From assembly GCA_024036415.1 (NCBI GenBank), contig JAMWET010001336.1, positions 173,501-237,500 on the forward strand: a stretch of 64,000 bases of DNA, read 5' to 3'. A model generated the notes under the pieces. It saw only the letters and a list, made by a program, of their open reading frames with translations. It did no database searches and had not been told where the DNA came from. This document shows positions 19,170-29,699 of the stretch, one piece after another. The position numbers were made by a program, and so were the translations under genes. The stretch comes from Prochilodus magdalenae. Lineage: Eukaryota; Chordata; Actinopteri; Characiformes; Prochilodontidae. How positions within the stretch are numbered: position 1 is the stretch's first letter; each line of letters begins with the position of its first letter.

Positions 19170-20590
19170 TTATGCAGCAACAGATGAAACACATCTGCAC
19201 ATGTAAACCTACAAAGAGCACAAAGATAGTAGGTGTTTCTGATAAAACGGCCAATGAGTGTGGCCGTAGGCTCCTCCACCCCCTTATTCAGGGGCCATTG
19301 TAGGACCCCTACTGACTACGCACAACAACAGTTCATTAGCTGTACACCTAGGCTTGGCTTTCCTGATGACATGACGAATGAGTGCAGCCTATCTGTTGTT
19401 GCATAATTCATCAGCCCCCCTCAGGCCCCCTCCTTTATCCGGGACCATCGCAGGACCTTTATCGCAGGACCACCGCTGCCCACTTAATAACTGTACATGT
19501 ACATAAACTGAGGCTGTAACTGTAAATGTACACAGTGCATCTACTGGGTAGGTGTTCCTGATAGATTGGCCAATCAGTGTAGCCCATCTGCTGCATAATT
19601 CATCAGCCCTCCTCAAGCACCAGCCCCCCCCACCCCCTTTATCATAGACCACCGTAGGAGCAGGTAATAACTGTATATGTATAACAGCTGAGCATTAACT
19701 GCTGTAACCTGGTAGGCTTCCCTGCTAAAATGGGCAGTGAGAAATGGGCAGCGAGTGTGGTCCGTCGGCTGTTGCATAATTTATCAGCCCACCCTCATGT
19801 GATCCTCTTATTTATTAAGGACCACTGTAGGACCACCATGGCTCAGATAATAACTGTATACGTACATAAACAGAAGGGTCACAGTTAGTAACTGTAAATC
19901 GACAAAGTGCATCCACTGGGTAGGTGTTTCTGATAAAATGGCCAGTGAGTGTAGCCCACCTGCTGCATCATTTATTAGCCCTTCTCAAGCCTTCGCCCTT
20001 TATTGAAGACCACCATAGGACCCCCACTGACTTTAAAAGTATATGTATTGCTGTCTATAACTGGTGTTTCCGATAGATCGGCCAATCAGTGTAGCCCTCC
20101 TGCTGCATGAATTATCAGCCCTCCTCAAGCACCGCCTCCCCTTTATCAAAGACCACCGTAGGACCACCAATGACCAGGTTATAGCTGTATATGCACAACA
20201 ACCGCTGTATATGCACAAAAAACCTATGCTAGGTGTTTCCGATAAAATGGCCAATCAGTGTAGCCCACCCGCTGCACAATTTATCAGCCGTCCTACAGCC
20301 TCCTCCCTTATCAAGGACCCCCACCGGACCACCAGGTAGCAATTGTATACACACAACAACAGATCATTAACTCTAAACCTATGGTTGGTGTTTCTGATAA
20401 AACGGCCAACAAACACGACCCATCTGTCGGTGCATAATTCATCAGCCCCCCTCATGTGACCTCCTTTATCAGGGACCACCACAGGACCACCACTGACCAG
20501 ATAATAACTCTATATGTACCACAGTAGATGGGCCGTATTCACTCACCGTGAACGTATGGTAGGTGTTTCTGATAAAATGGCCGGTTTCTA
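19170..20590 (+). repeat. ~165-bp satellite, about 8-9 diverged units
   Basis: The core GGTGTTTCTGATAAAATGGC recurs near 19231, 19550, 19920, 20064, 20230, 20385 and 20560, with weaker copies near 19351 and 19708. Each unit continues with CCAATGAGTGTAGCCC, TGCATAATTCATCAGCCC, CCTTTATCAGGGACCACC, TAGGACCACCACTGACCAG and TAATAACTGTATATGTAC. The core is a diverged relative, in opposite orientation, of the 42-bp satellite core at 50310-52440. No unit has a lasting open frame. Confidence 0.8.
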
Positions 20591-20609
20591 ATGAACCTTT
20601 ATGAAGGAA

Positions 20610-21289
20610 TAACTGACCACTCTGAACCAGAGCGTCCCACCGGACTCGGCAACCGCCCGTCAGCCATCATCGTTTACCTTCTGCGGCAAAGCCGGGAATC
20701 AGGAGTAGGAGTCATGGGCACTCCAGACCAGGTCTAATTCCGAGCATGAGGACTAATGACTCCCCCCTCGGCCCCGCGGAGGGCTGTCATTCAGCGCTGC
20801 TCCGACGCAGACATAATCATAGAGAGAGAGAGGGAGAGAGAGAAGAGGGGATGAGGAACTTTTCATGTTTAATTAATAATGCTAATGAAACGTAATTAGC
20901 AGAGCTTATGAAAAATGCATTCAAATGAGAGATGAGCTTTATCCTTAAATAACAGGCCTCCTGCACTGGAGTCGGTGTCCTATTACATGCTAATTAGACT
21001 GCACTGGGGACTGTTAATTTAACGAGCGCACATCATTTTAATCTTCCGCATGGCGGTGGGGTGCGGGACCTGTGCGGGTGTGTGCGAAATGAAATGGTGC
21101 GTCTGGAATAGGAAAAAAAAAAGACAGGGAGGAAGGAAGACAGAGATGCATGGGGCCAGCGGAGGCCGAGACAGAATGAGTAACGTCGCTAGCGCCGTAA
21201 TGGCTAACCTTCCGCTATCGTAGCTGCCGAGACCGGAACGGAACCGCATTCACCGTTTTGATTCGCTATTCCATTTTCCTGTCTTCTTT
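20610..21289. other. Unique ATTA-rich block; candidate conserved non-coding element
   Basis: No repeat family is visible apart from a GA run at about 20820-20852. The block at about 20868-21010 has clustered TAATTA/ATTA motifs (TTTAATTAATAATGCTAATG, ACGTAATTAGCAGAGC, TGCTAATTAGACTGC), typical of homeodomain-bound enhancers. There is no coding signature. Conservation cannot be judged here. Confidence 0.4.
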
Positions 21290-21480
21290 TATCTTATATA
21301 TATATAATTCAGTTTGAATGGAAGTCAATGGAACCAGACGTCTGTCCAGGCCATTTGGGCCCGTTACTGTTGATCACAAAATATTCACACAGGGTAAAGG
21401 GTGCATGTGCACAACAGGGTCTGATCTTTGGAACCGGGTTACCATCGGGGTTGTAAAAGCTATAGGTTAAAGGTCAAATA
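21290..21480 (-). mobile_element. Fragment of the MITE family at 31101-31345
   Basis: After a TATATATATA run, the reverse complement of TTTGAATGGAAGTCAATGGA and CCAGACGTCTGTCC matches TGGTTCCATTGACTTCTATT at about 31249. No TIR is visible. Confidence 0.5.
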
Positions 21481-21659
21481 CCTGTAGGCAGTAATCCAAT
21501 AGGAGAGCTGACCATCCAATAAGACAACACCACGAACAGACCCTCTTTGTGCATTAAAGAGGGGGGTGGGGTCCACATACTGCTTTCTGGACAAGCGCTG
21601 TGATCAGCTTGGTTCTCCAGGTTCTCCTTTCGGTGCTAGAAAGAAAGAATCAACTTCAT

Positions 21660-22025
21660 AGGCATGCAAATAATACATACAGCTCTGGAAACAAATAAGA
21701 GACCACTCCAGCGTCTCCACATGTACTGCAGGTTCTCAGTGAGGAACCAAAGGTTGGGTTCTAGCTTTACTGGCAGATACAGTGAGCGTCTGGTTCAAGG
21801 TCAAGTGGCAAACACACAGGACAACACAGCTACAGACTGGCAGAGGGCCAAACCCCCTCTCTACTGACCGTGATGAGCGCCACCTCATTCCAACGTCCCT
21901 TACCCACCGTAAGATGACCTCAGGTGACCTACAGAGAGACGGGCGAGCGGTGGCTGGGGGGAACCGCACAGCGAGCATGGTTCTAAAAACAGGCTTCTGG
22001 AGGTCATTAGTGATTTTCTAAATAC
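21660..22025 (+). pseudogene. Tc1-like transposase fragment
   Basis: The left edge ACAGCTCTGGAAACAAATAA and GAGACCACTCC resembles a Tc1-type end common in fish. The plus frame reads LSTDRDERHLIPTSLTHRKM, then TSGDLQRDG, resembling the second DNA-binding subdomain of Tc1-like transposases ('DERhL....l.nr..Ts..Lq.e'). The catalytic core is absent and a stop follows FWRSLVIF. Confidence 0.5.
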
Positions 22026-22216
22026 ACAGATCTAATACAATATCTGATCTGGAGTTTGGGAGACATGGTTCCAGTAGTGTAGAGAATCAAACAGAACCAA
22101 CACAAACCCAGAACCTGCACAGCTAGAGACACTGATCAGGTACAGGTGGGCTCTTACATTTCTCCAGAGTTGTATATATGCTCACCAATATTAATCCTAG
22201 ACTGAAACGTGGCCAG

Positions 22217-22578
22217 GTCAGGTGCTCCAGATTTGGTGGATGCCTTCTTCCCTGGCACGATTCCGAGGAGAATTCCCTGTAGACTGGGATTTCAGCCACC
22301 GCTGGTAGACCCATACGACCGTACGCTTCCATACACCTGCAGATTCAGCTACTTCCTTCACACTATGGTCTTTGGCCACGCCCACATGCAGTCCCTCCTT
22401 TTAGCCAATCATTACCATCTGTTCTGGAGCGTTTTCCACACATGGAGCTAGACATTCCCTGCACTGTAGCACCTCTTCCCAATCTATGGATCCCGTCACT
22501 CACACCCTCGCAGGTATGTATAGCTTCGGCATCCTCATGCAGCAGCGCCCTCTGCAGGAGCCTGAAGGTACTACCACC
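22217..22578 (-). mobile_element. Deleted Tc1-like element, minus copy (pair with 26124-26560)
   Basis: The ordered blocks CCAGATTTGGTGGATGCCTT, CCGAGGAGAATTCCCTGTAG, CACCTGCAGATTCAGCTACT, TATGGTCTTTGGCCACGCCC, CCCAATCTATGGATCCCGTC and AGCCTGAAGGTACTACCACC are the reverse complement of blocks at 26124-26470. The minus strand carries a transposase N-terminal HTH-like segment (DHSVKEVAESAGVWK pattern). Confidence 0.7.
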
Positions 22579-23323
22579 TTAAACACCCAGAATGATTAAA
22601 TATATTTATATATATATGTAACAGATGCCCGGCTGCTGCCTCTCTCTCCCGGACTGATGTTTTTGTGCCGTGCCGCAGATTTTTCCGCACCGTCTTTGTG
22701 TGTTTCGCTGAGGAACGGATGGCAGTGTGGCAGTTCGCAGTTTGCTCGCCCACTGCAGAAGGTGGTAGACTGTCAGAGCGAGCATGTCCTTCTCCCTGCT
22801 TTTCTAAAAGCGCAGCGACAGCCCAGCTCATCCGTGGAAAATGCCGTTACGCCCCACAGGGGAGGGTGTGTGGTGTTGGGGGGGTGCTTGTGATCGGTTC
22901 CCTCTGCCTGCGATCCCTCCCTGGAGCCCTGATTCTATCTGCATCGTAAAGCCATTAGCTAGATGTGCGTCACTAGATACACACTGCCCCGAGTAAGTTT
23001 GCCTTTCCCGAGAATTAACGCAGCTTAGCCAGGCTTGGAGAGGGCATCGGCGGCATATGGTGCGGATTAATATATTCTCCAAACTGCTTTCACCTTAGCA
23101 AAGGTTGGGGTTACACCGCACATCCAGATGTGAAGAAGAGGGAGTGGGATGTGGCACGTGGGCAGGTGGGTGGGCCTTTCTGGAGAAACAAAATAGTCTG
23201 GACTCTGTAGAGTGCTTGGAAAGCCGGCGAGAGACTCCAGACCATTATATATACACGTATATATATACTATAATAATATTATACTATGTACAGTGGAGGT
23301 AATTACAGCTGATTGACAACCCT
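22579..23323. other. Unassigned; unique block 22890-23100 and TA-rich 23243-23290
   Basis: TATATA runs occur at 22598-22618 and 23243-23290. The stretch 22890-23100 (TAAAGCCATTAGCTAGATGT, GAATTAACGCAGCTTAGCC, GGATTAATATATTCTCC) looks unique and ATTA-rich, a possible conserved element. ORFs of 78-94 codons have no known motif. Confidence 0.35.
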
Positions 23324-23599
23324 GACATGTTGGTGGTGTGTTAGTGTGTGCGGTGCTGGTGTGAGTGGATCAGACACAGCAGTGCTGCTGGAGTGTTTAG
23401 ACACTGTGACCACTCACTGTCCACTCTATTAGACACTCCTACCTTGCTGCTCCACCTTGTAGATGGACAGTCAGAGACGATAGCTCATCTGCTGCTGCAC
23501 AGTGCAGTGTTGGGCATCCTAGAGGCGTCCAGCAGCACTGCTGTGTCTGATCCACTCACACCAGCACCACACACACTAACACACCACCACATCAGTGTC
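23324..23599. mobile_element. MITE with ~65-bp terminal inverted repeats
   Basis: The left end (about 23324-23391) reads CATGTTGGTGGTGTGTTAGT, GTGTGCGGTGCTGGTGTGAG, then TGGATCAGACACAGCAGTGC. The right end (about 23529-23599) is nearly its reverse complement (CCAGCAGCACTGCTGTGTCT, GATCCACTCACACCAGCACC, then ACACACTAACACACC). The interior of about 137 bp has no coding. Fragments of the family occur at 4690-4760 and 47640-47740. Confidence 0.8.
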
Positions 23600-23609
23600 A
23601 CTGCTGTGC

Positions 23610-23802
23610 GTGCGGGCGCGAGTGTGTGTGTGCGTGCATGTGTGTGTTTGGGGTGTGTGAGTGTGGGTGTTAGTGTGTGTGTGTGTGTGTGCACACGCAT
23701 GAGTGTGTGTGTGGGTGTGTTAGTGTGTGTGTTGGTAGTGTGTGTGTGTGTAGTGTGTGTGTGGGTGTCAGTGTGTGGGTGTTAGTGTGTGTGTGCGCGT
23801 GT

Positions 23803-23837
<35 letters not shown>

Positions 23838-24625
23838 CGCGCTCGAGTGTGTGTGTGTGTGTGTGGGTGTTAGTGTGTGTGTGTACGCGCTCGAGTGTGT
23901 GTGTGGGTGTGTTAGTGTGTGTGTTGGTAGTGTGTGTGTGGGTGTGTGTACGCGCTCGAGTGTGTGTGTGGGTGTGTGGGTGTTAGTGTGTGTGTGTACA
24001 CGCTCGAGTGTGTGTGTGGGTGTGTGAGTGTGTGTGTGTGTGGGGGGGTGTGTGTGTTGGTGTGGGTGTTAGTGTGTGTGTGTGTGTACGCGCTCGAGTG
24101 TGTGTGTGGGTGTTAGTGTGTGTGTGTACATGCTCGAGTGTGTGTGTGAGTGTGTGTGTGTGGGTGTTAGTGTGTGTGTGTACGCGCTCGAGTGTGTGTG
24201 TGGGTGTGTGTGTACGCGCTCAAGTGGGTGTGTGTGTACGCGCTCGAGTGTGTGTGTGTGGGTGTGTGTACGCGCTCGAGTGTGTGTGTGGGTGTTAGTG
24301 TGTGTGTGTACACGCTCGAGTGTGTGTGTGAGTGTGTGTGTGTGGGTGTTAGTGTGTGTGTGTGTACACGCTCGAGTGTGTGTGTGGGTGTGTGTGTGTT
24401 TGTGTACGCGCTCGAGTGTGTGTGTGGGTGTGTGTGTGTTTGTGTACGCGCTCGAGTGTGTGTGTGTGTGTGGGTGTGTGTGTGTGTGTGTACGCGCTCA
24501 AGTGTGTGTGTGGGTGTGTGTGTACGCGCTCAAGTGTGTGTGTGGGTGTGTGAGTGTGGGTGTTAGTGTGTGTGTGTACGCGCTCGAGTGTGTGTGTGGG
24601 TGTGTGAGTGTGTGAGTGTGCGCAC
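23610..24625 (+). repeat. TG-rich minisatellite with CTCGAG (XhoI) in each unit
   Basis: About 17 spaced copies of TACGCGCTCGAGTGTGTGTG (variants CACGCTCGAG, CATGCTCGAG, GCGCTCAAG) are separated by (TG)n with GGGTGTTAGTGTGTG. Long alternating purine-pyrimidine stretches can adopt Z-DNA. The open frames rich in Cys, Val and Arg (for example 24076-24615) and the minus-strand His/Thr frames are composition artefacts. Confidence 0.9.
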
Positions 24626-24794
24626 TCTTCCTTCCAAGTGTGTCTCACATGCACTCTCGCTCACATGGACAGTGAGTCTGGCAGACGCCAGCAGGGGTTG
24701 GTGTGTTGCCATGGAGATGTGAGGCAGGCTTGAAAGAGCAGCAAGGTTTGCCCAACAGGACCCGTCTTAAATGGACTGAAGGAGCTGGAGTGAA
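24626..24794. other. Short unassigned spacer
   Basis: Unassigned sequence between the TG-rich and CT-rich arrays. Confidence 0.3.
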
Positions 24795-24832
24795 CCTCTC
24801 TCTCTCTCTCTCTCTCTACTCTCTCTCGCTCT

Positions 24833-24874
<42 letters not shown>

Positions 24875-24886
24875 CTCTCTCCCTCT

Positions 24887-24919
<33 letters not shown>

Positions 24920-24921
24920 AC

Positions 24922-24964
<43 letters not shown>

Positions 24965-25469
24965 CTCTCCTTTTCCCTCATCTCTCCCTTCTCTCCTCTC
25001 TCTCCCTCTCTCTATTCTCTCCTCTTTCTCTTCTTTTCTCTGGCTCTCCTTTTCCCTCTTCTCTCTATTCTCTCCTCTCTCTCTTCTTTTCTCTGGCTCT
25101 CCTTTTCCCTCTTCTCTCCCTTCTCTCCTCTCTCTCCCTCTCCTCTCTCTCTTCTTTTCTCTGGCTCTCCTTTTCCCTCTTCTCTCTCTTCTCTCTCTCT
25201 TCTCTCCTCTCTCTCCTTCTCTCTCTCCTTCTCCCTGCCTCTCTCGTTCTTCTCTCTCTCTCCCTTCTCTCTCTGGCTTTCCTTTTCCTTCTTCTCTCTT
25301 CTCTCTCTCCTCTCCCTCTCTCTCTCTCTCTTTTCTCTCTCTTCTCTCTCTGGCTTTCCTTTCCCCCCCTTCTCTCCTCTCTCTCTTTCCTTTTCTCTGG
25401 CTCTCCTTTTTTCCTCTTCTCTCTCTTCTCTATCTTTCCCTTTCCTTCTCTCTCTGGCTCTCCCTTTCC

Positions 25470-25517
<48 letters not shown>
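24795..25517 (+). repeat. ~720-bp polypyrimidine (CT)n / TCTCTCTGGCTCTCCTTTTC array
   Basis: Nearly pure C/T on the plus strand, with embedded (CT)n runs and a recurring CTGGCTCTCCTTTTCCCT motif of about 50-60 bp spacing. Such mirror-repeat tracts can form triplex H-DNA. The 321-codon plus frame and the 153-186-codon minus frames (Arg/Glu-rich) are artefacts. Confidence 0.92.
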
Positions 25518-25518
<1 letters not shown>

Positions 25519-25599
25519 CATTTCATTACTCAGAGACAGACTCCATTTGCAAACATCCACACAGTTTATCACAGAGTGGCTGTTTCCCCCCCTTTCTGT

Positions 25600-26060
25600 T
25601 CCTCGGCATTTCAGTGTTTGGCAACAAAAACACCTAGTGCAAACCCAGCCAGCTTGATTTATTTATGATTCATAGTTAGAAATACATAGTGCATCATGCT
25701 GTCAAATTTTCTGCTTTGGTAGAATAAATAAGCGCTTTTCTTCCCCTCGTCTAAAAGTGCCCGACGCACTCGCTGCCGCTACAAAATGAAATCCGGGACA
25801 ATTTGAGGTGTATTACTGTGGCGGTTGTTGCGGTTTGCTCAAAGGTGATGAGACACACCAGTCTGTATCCACTTTGGAAATGAAGTGAATGTGCTCAGCC
25901 GTTTGAAAAGGAAGGCATGTGAAACCGAGAGCCGTGTGCTGTAGTGGCTCGCTGATAACGCCAGCCGCAAGCGCGCTCCCTGGAACGTGCAATCCCCCCT
26001 CATGGCTAGGCCTGAACTTTATCCTCATATCACATCCTCATAAACTCCACATGAGCTGAT
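25600..26060. other. Unique block; candidate conserved non-coding sequence
   Basis: No repeat is visible. It contains TGATTTATTTATGATTCATA, CTACAAAATGAAATCCGGGA and a GC-rich patch with GCCAGCCGCAAGCGCGCTCC. I find no coding signature. Confidence 0.35.
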
Positions 26061-26123
26061 CCTGACCTTTACCAGGAGCGGAATATGAGCTCACTGGACA
26101 CAAGATTAGTCACCTAGCTTGGT

Positions 26124-26560
26124 GAAGGTGGTAGTACCTTCAGGCTCCTGCAGATGGCGCTGCTGCATGAGGATGCTGGGGCTATAAATACCTACGGGGT
26201 GTGAGTGATGGGATCCATAGATTGAAAAGAGGTCTAGTTCCATGTGTGGAAAACGCTCCAGAGCAGATGTTACTGATTGGAGTGACTGATCATGTGGGCG
26301 TGGCCAAAGACCATAGTGTGAAGGAAGTAGCTGAATCTGCAGGTGTATGGAAGCAGCGTACGATCATACTGGTCTACCAGCGGTGGATAAAATCCCAGTC
26401 TACAGGGAATTCTCCTCGGAATGGTGCCAGGGAAGGAAGGCATCCACCAAATCTGGACCATCTGAGCAATTCTTTGATGTAAGAGTGTCTGAACACTGAT
26501 GTGGCTACATCCAGAACCCTGTCCAGTCCATGTTCAATCCAGTCCCAGCTGATGTTGGTG
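26124..26560 (+). mobile_element. Deleted Tc1-like element, plus copy
   Basis: Starts AAGGTGGTAGTACCTTCAGG and includes CCATGTGTGGAAAACGCTCC, GACCATAGTGTGAAGGAAGT and GCATCCACCAAATCTGGACC. The plus frame at about 26201-26482 includes DHSVKEVAESAGVWK and YQRWIKSQSTGNSP, a helix-turn-helix-like transposase N-terminus. No DDE catalytic motif is present. The inverted partner lies at 22217-22578, the relative at 59650-60130 is on the opposite strand, and a start fragment lies at 45182-45290. Confidence 0.7.
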
Positions 26561-27059
26561 CTTGTGGAGGTGTTACCTGGTGTTAGGTAAGCTTATGTAC
26601 CCACCCCAGTAACCAGCTACACCGTACATGACCTACACCTGCACACATATATCTTATTATTATGGGAATCCAACCAAATTAGTGTAGCTGTATCGTATCA
26701 GCAGATTAACACACAACACATGAGCATCATGGGGATGGGGAGTATCTATGTATATCCCATATACTCTATATATAGCTAACTCCAAGCTAGCACAACCGTT
26801 TATTGCTATTTCCTGGAAGACCATTCCAGATTCCAGTCCCGCTTGATGTAAATAGCACATAGCTGAAGTGCCTGGCCAGATTGGACCACACGCAAGCAGT
26901 GCATTCGACTCCTGCTATCCTGTATTCAATGAATTTTCTTGGAAGATCACCGGCTTCATGGCTGAGCTGCTGCTCCTAAATGCTCCCGTTACACAAAAAT
27001 AGCGCGCACAGCTGCAGATCTAGCAGAGCAGAAAGGCCATGAACTGACTCATAACAAAG
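26561..27059. other. No gene recognised
   Basis: Unassigned sequence with short TATATA runs (about 26770). Confidence 0.3.
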
Positions 27060-27595
27060 GTGGCGTCCTATGACACATTGCCACATGTAAAGTCACCGAG
27101 CTCCTCGGCAGCGACCCATTCGACTGACAGTGCTGGTCTACGGAGACAGCATGACTCTGTGTGCTTGATTTCATTCATATGTCATCCATGTGTGTGGCTG
27201 AAACACTGGAACTCACAAAGTAGGAGGGGTGTCCATATACTTTTGGCCACATTATGTAACAGAAAGAATTTATGAAATTATATAAAGAATACAAAATATA
27301 GTAATATATGTATAATCTTTCTGTTACATTATATGGCCAAAAGTATATGGACACCCCTCCTATTTTGTATTCTTATATAATTTCATATATTCGTTCTGTT
27401 ACATAATGAGGCCAAAAGTATATGGACACCCCTCCTACTTTGTGAGTTCCAGTGTTTCAGCCACACACATGGATGACATATGAATGAAATCATATCATAT
27501 TACTATATTTAGTATTCTTTATATAATTTCATAAATTCTTTCTGTTACATTATGTGGCCAAAAATATATGGACACCCCTCCTACTCAGTATATAT
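27060..27595. mobile_element. Tc1/mariner MITE ends arranged as a near-perfect palindrome
   Basis: Left arm 27166-27297 and right arm about 27362-27492 are reverse complements, perfect over about 80 bp (GGCCAAAAGTATATGGACAC to GGATGACATATGAATGAAAT) and with a few differences beyond. The motif GGCCAAAAGTATATGGACAC, like the TIR seen at 28291-29166 (GGCAAAAGTATTGGGACACC), occurs once inverted (27218-27247) and three times direct (about 27327, 27410 and 27557). 27060-27165 carries the element body (GTGGCGTCCTATGACACATT). Confidence 0.8.
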
Positions 27596-27599
27596 ATAT

Positions 27600-27830
27600 T
27601 CAATATATGGTGGCAGCAGGGGTGACGCTACAGTTAGTGCCAACTATCCTAGAGATGGCACCACAAATAACTAAATACTAAATCACAGAAATGATTCATT
27701 TCAAATAACCAGGAGATCTGCTAGACGAAAGCACCGACACATCCATCTCTCTCCAAAGCGGTCCAACGGTAAATCTAACAAGTCTCATTTTACAGAGAAA
27801 CCGTCACCTTCTATGTCTGCATTAGATAGC
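27600..27830 (+). repeat. Left arm of a 3.3-kb inverted repeat
   Basis: GGTGGCAGCAGGGGTGACGC, CCTAGAGATGGCACCACAAA, AAATGATTCATTTCAAATAA, GACGAAAGCACCGACACATC and GCGGTCCAACGGTAAATCTA are the reverse complement of blocks at 30600-30955. Confidence 0.75.
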
Positions 27831-28289
27831 ATGAATGGCTAATCTTGTCCCAATAATGGAGCATATTTGCATTATTGTGTAATGAGTAAAGCTCGAGCAA
27901 GGACACTCCTGACTCTCTGCAGAGTGCTTGCTTTTCAATGAGGTCCATGTTTAGCTCAGGTTACTCCATCATAGCAACGAACACAGACCATGAAAACGAG
28001 ACCGTACTCTCAGGCCTCATATTGAGAAAAAACCCTCTATGATAATGCTGAGTTCTGGAAGTGGCCCTATGGGATTCTAGTGGTATTTTGCCGCCAAGCT
28101 AATCGCCATTTATGGAACCATTACGGGCCGATGTAGATTAAACACTGAGATCTAAAGCCTCTAAAATATTCCCCGTCTGTTATTTAAAGCCTGTAGAGAA
28201 CAAAACATAACCCAGAGCTGTTTCCCATTTCCCAGCAGAACGAATCCTGGTCAGGCTACCACTCATATCCGCAGTCAGTGGTGCACATC
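27831..28289. other. No gene recognised
   Basis: Unassigned sequence within the inverted-repeat span. Confidence 0.3.
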
Positions 28290-29166
28290 ATATGGGCAAA
28301 AGTATTGGGACACCTACACGTTACACCTACAGGTGCTTTTAGACCATCCCACCACTAAAGCCTTATGGAGAGCGTCCAAGGGAATTTTAGTCCCTTCATC
28401 CAGATTTGTGAGGTCAGACACCTCACCTGGCTCCCAATCTGCATTTTAGCCATCCCGAATGGGTTGGATGGTGTTAAGGTCAAGGCTCTGTGCAAGGTTC
28501 TTCCACACCAAACTGACCCGAGCAGCCTTTATATGGACATGGATTTGGGACACTGAGTCATGCTGGAATAAAATAGAGGCCTCTCCAAACTGTTCCCACA
28601 AAGCTGGAATTACATAATTATGACCTCTGACCCCTGTAAAGCAAGCCCATTGCATTATCCCCCCTCCACCAAACATTTACTGCTGGTACAATGTAGACAG
28701 GCAGGCAACATCGTCCTGGCATTCGCCAACCCCAGAGTGGTCAACCAGAGTGCCAGATAGAGATGCATGGTTGGACACTCCACAGGACATATGTCCATTG
28801 CTCCAGAGTCCAGTTGTGGTGATGTATGGCTTGCATGCTGGTGCTTGGCCATGGGAACCCACGTCATGAAGCACAGTGTATACGCTAGTGTTAAAGCCGG
28901 AAGAGGTTTGGAGCTCCTCAGCACTCAGCGACCCCCCTCATATCAGAGTTGCTGTGGTTCCTCAACCCTTCCACTTTCAGCAAGACCACTCCCAGCTGAT
29001 CATGGAATATCCCGTAGGGAAGGAACTTCACAGACTTCAACTGTGGCATCCATCCAGCACCACAGTAGAGCTGAGTGAGCTCCTTAGGACCACCCATTCT
29101 ATCACTAATGCTGGTAATTGACTTTGCTTGACACCCGTAAGGTGTGTCCCAATACTTTTGTCATAT
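28290..29166 (-). mobile_element. Deleted Tc1/mariner-like element with ~27-bp TIRs
   Basis: Left end CATATGGGCAAAAGTATTGG followed by GACACCT; right end, as reverse complement, ATATGACAAAAGTATTGGGA followed by CACACCT. At 877 bp it is longer than the other MITEs here, and it shares many blocks with 15660-16250. It has no intact transposase; short minus ORFs lack the motifs. Confidence 0.75.
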
Positions 29167-29450
29167 CTAGAATGCCCACAAGGACAGGGAACAGGGTTGC
29201 AAACAACAGACATGGAGACATAAAACACCAAGCAAGAACAAAGGGAACAGCAGGGAGTATAAATGAACAAGAACTAACAAGGAACACCTGGGAAGGGGCG
29301 GAGCTACAAACTAAGGGCAGGTGAGGGGCCTGACAAGAGGGTGGAGACAGGAGGAGGAGCAAAAACCAAAACAGAAGCACATGGAAGTTACGAGAACCAG
29401 AGAACCAGAGAACAGACAAACAGGGGCGAGACAAGACAGGATGTGACACC
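29167..29450 (-). mobile_element. Possible LTR-like fragment
   Basis: On the minus strand it begins TGTCACATCCTGTCTTGTCT and is T/C/G-rich with TGCTCCTCCTCCTGTCTCCA. The general look matches 18488-19165, but no diagnostic retroviral or retrotransposon feature is visible. Confidence 0.25.
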
Positions 29451-29699
29451 GTTAGTTAGCTAGTTAAGAATGTAGCTAGGCTTGCTAGTCATGTATTATG
29501 CTAGCGACAATGCTCAATCATACCAGCTTGTATCTTCTTGATATCAGTTTGCTTATTGGTCTTGCATGTAGACCACCCCTGTGCTGCCTTGGACTTGGAG
29601 ATCTGAAATCAGATCTTGGAATTACATCATTTACTGACCTCCATGAATCCCAACAACGAAGTGAAGAAAAGACATCGAGCATGTCTTACATGCACTCAT
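29451..29699. other. No gene recognised
   Basis: Unassigned sequence. Confidence 0.3.

Noticed and set aside
23348..24654. Cys/Val-rich ORFs over the TG-rich array
   Set aside because: Alternating TG with few TAG or TGA in frame gives CVCV strings; composition artefact.
24703..25668. 321-codon plus frame and Arg/Glu-rich minus frames
   Set aside because: Produced by the polypyrimidine tract, which contains no stop triplets over long stretches.
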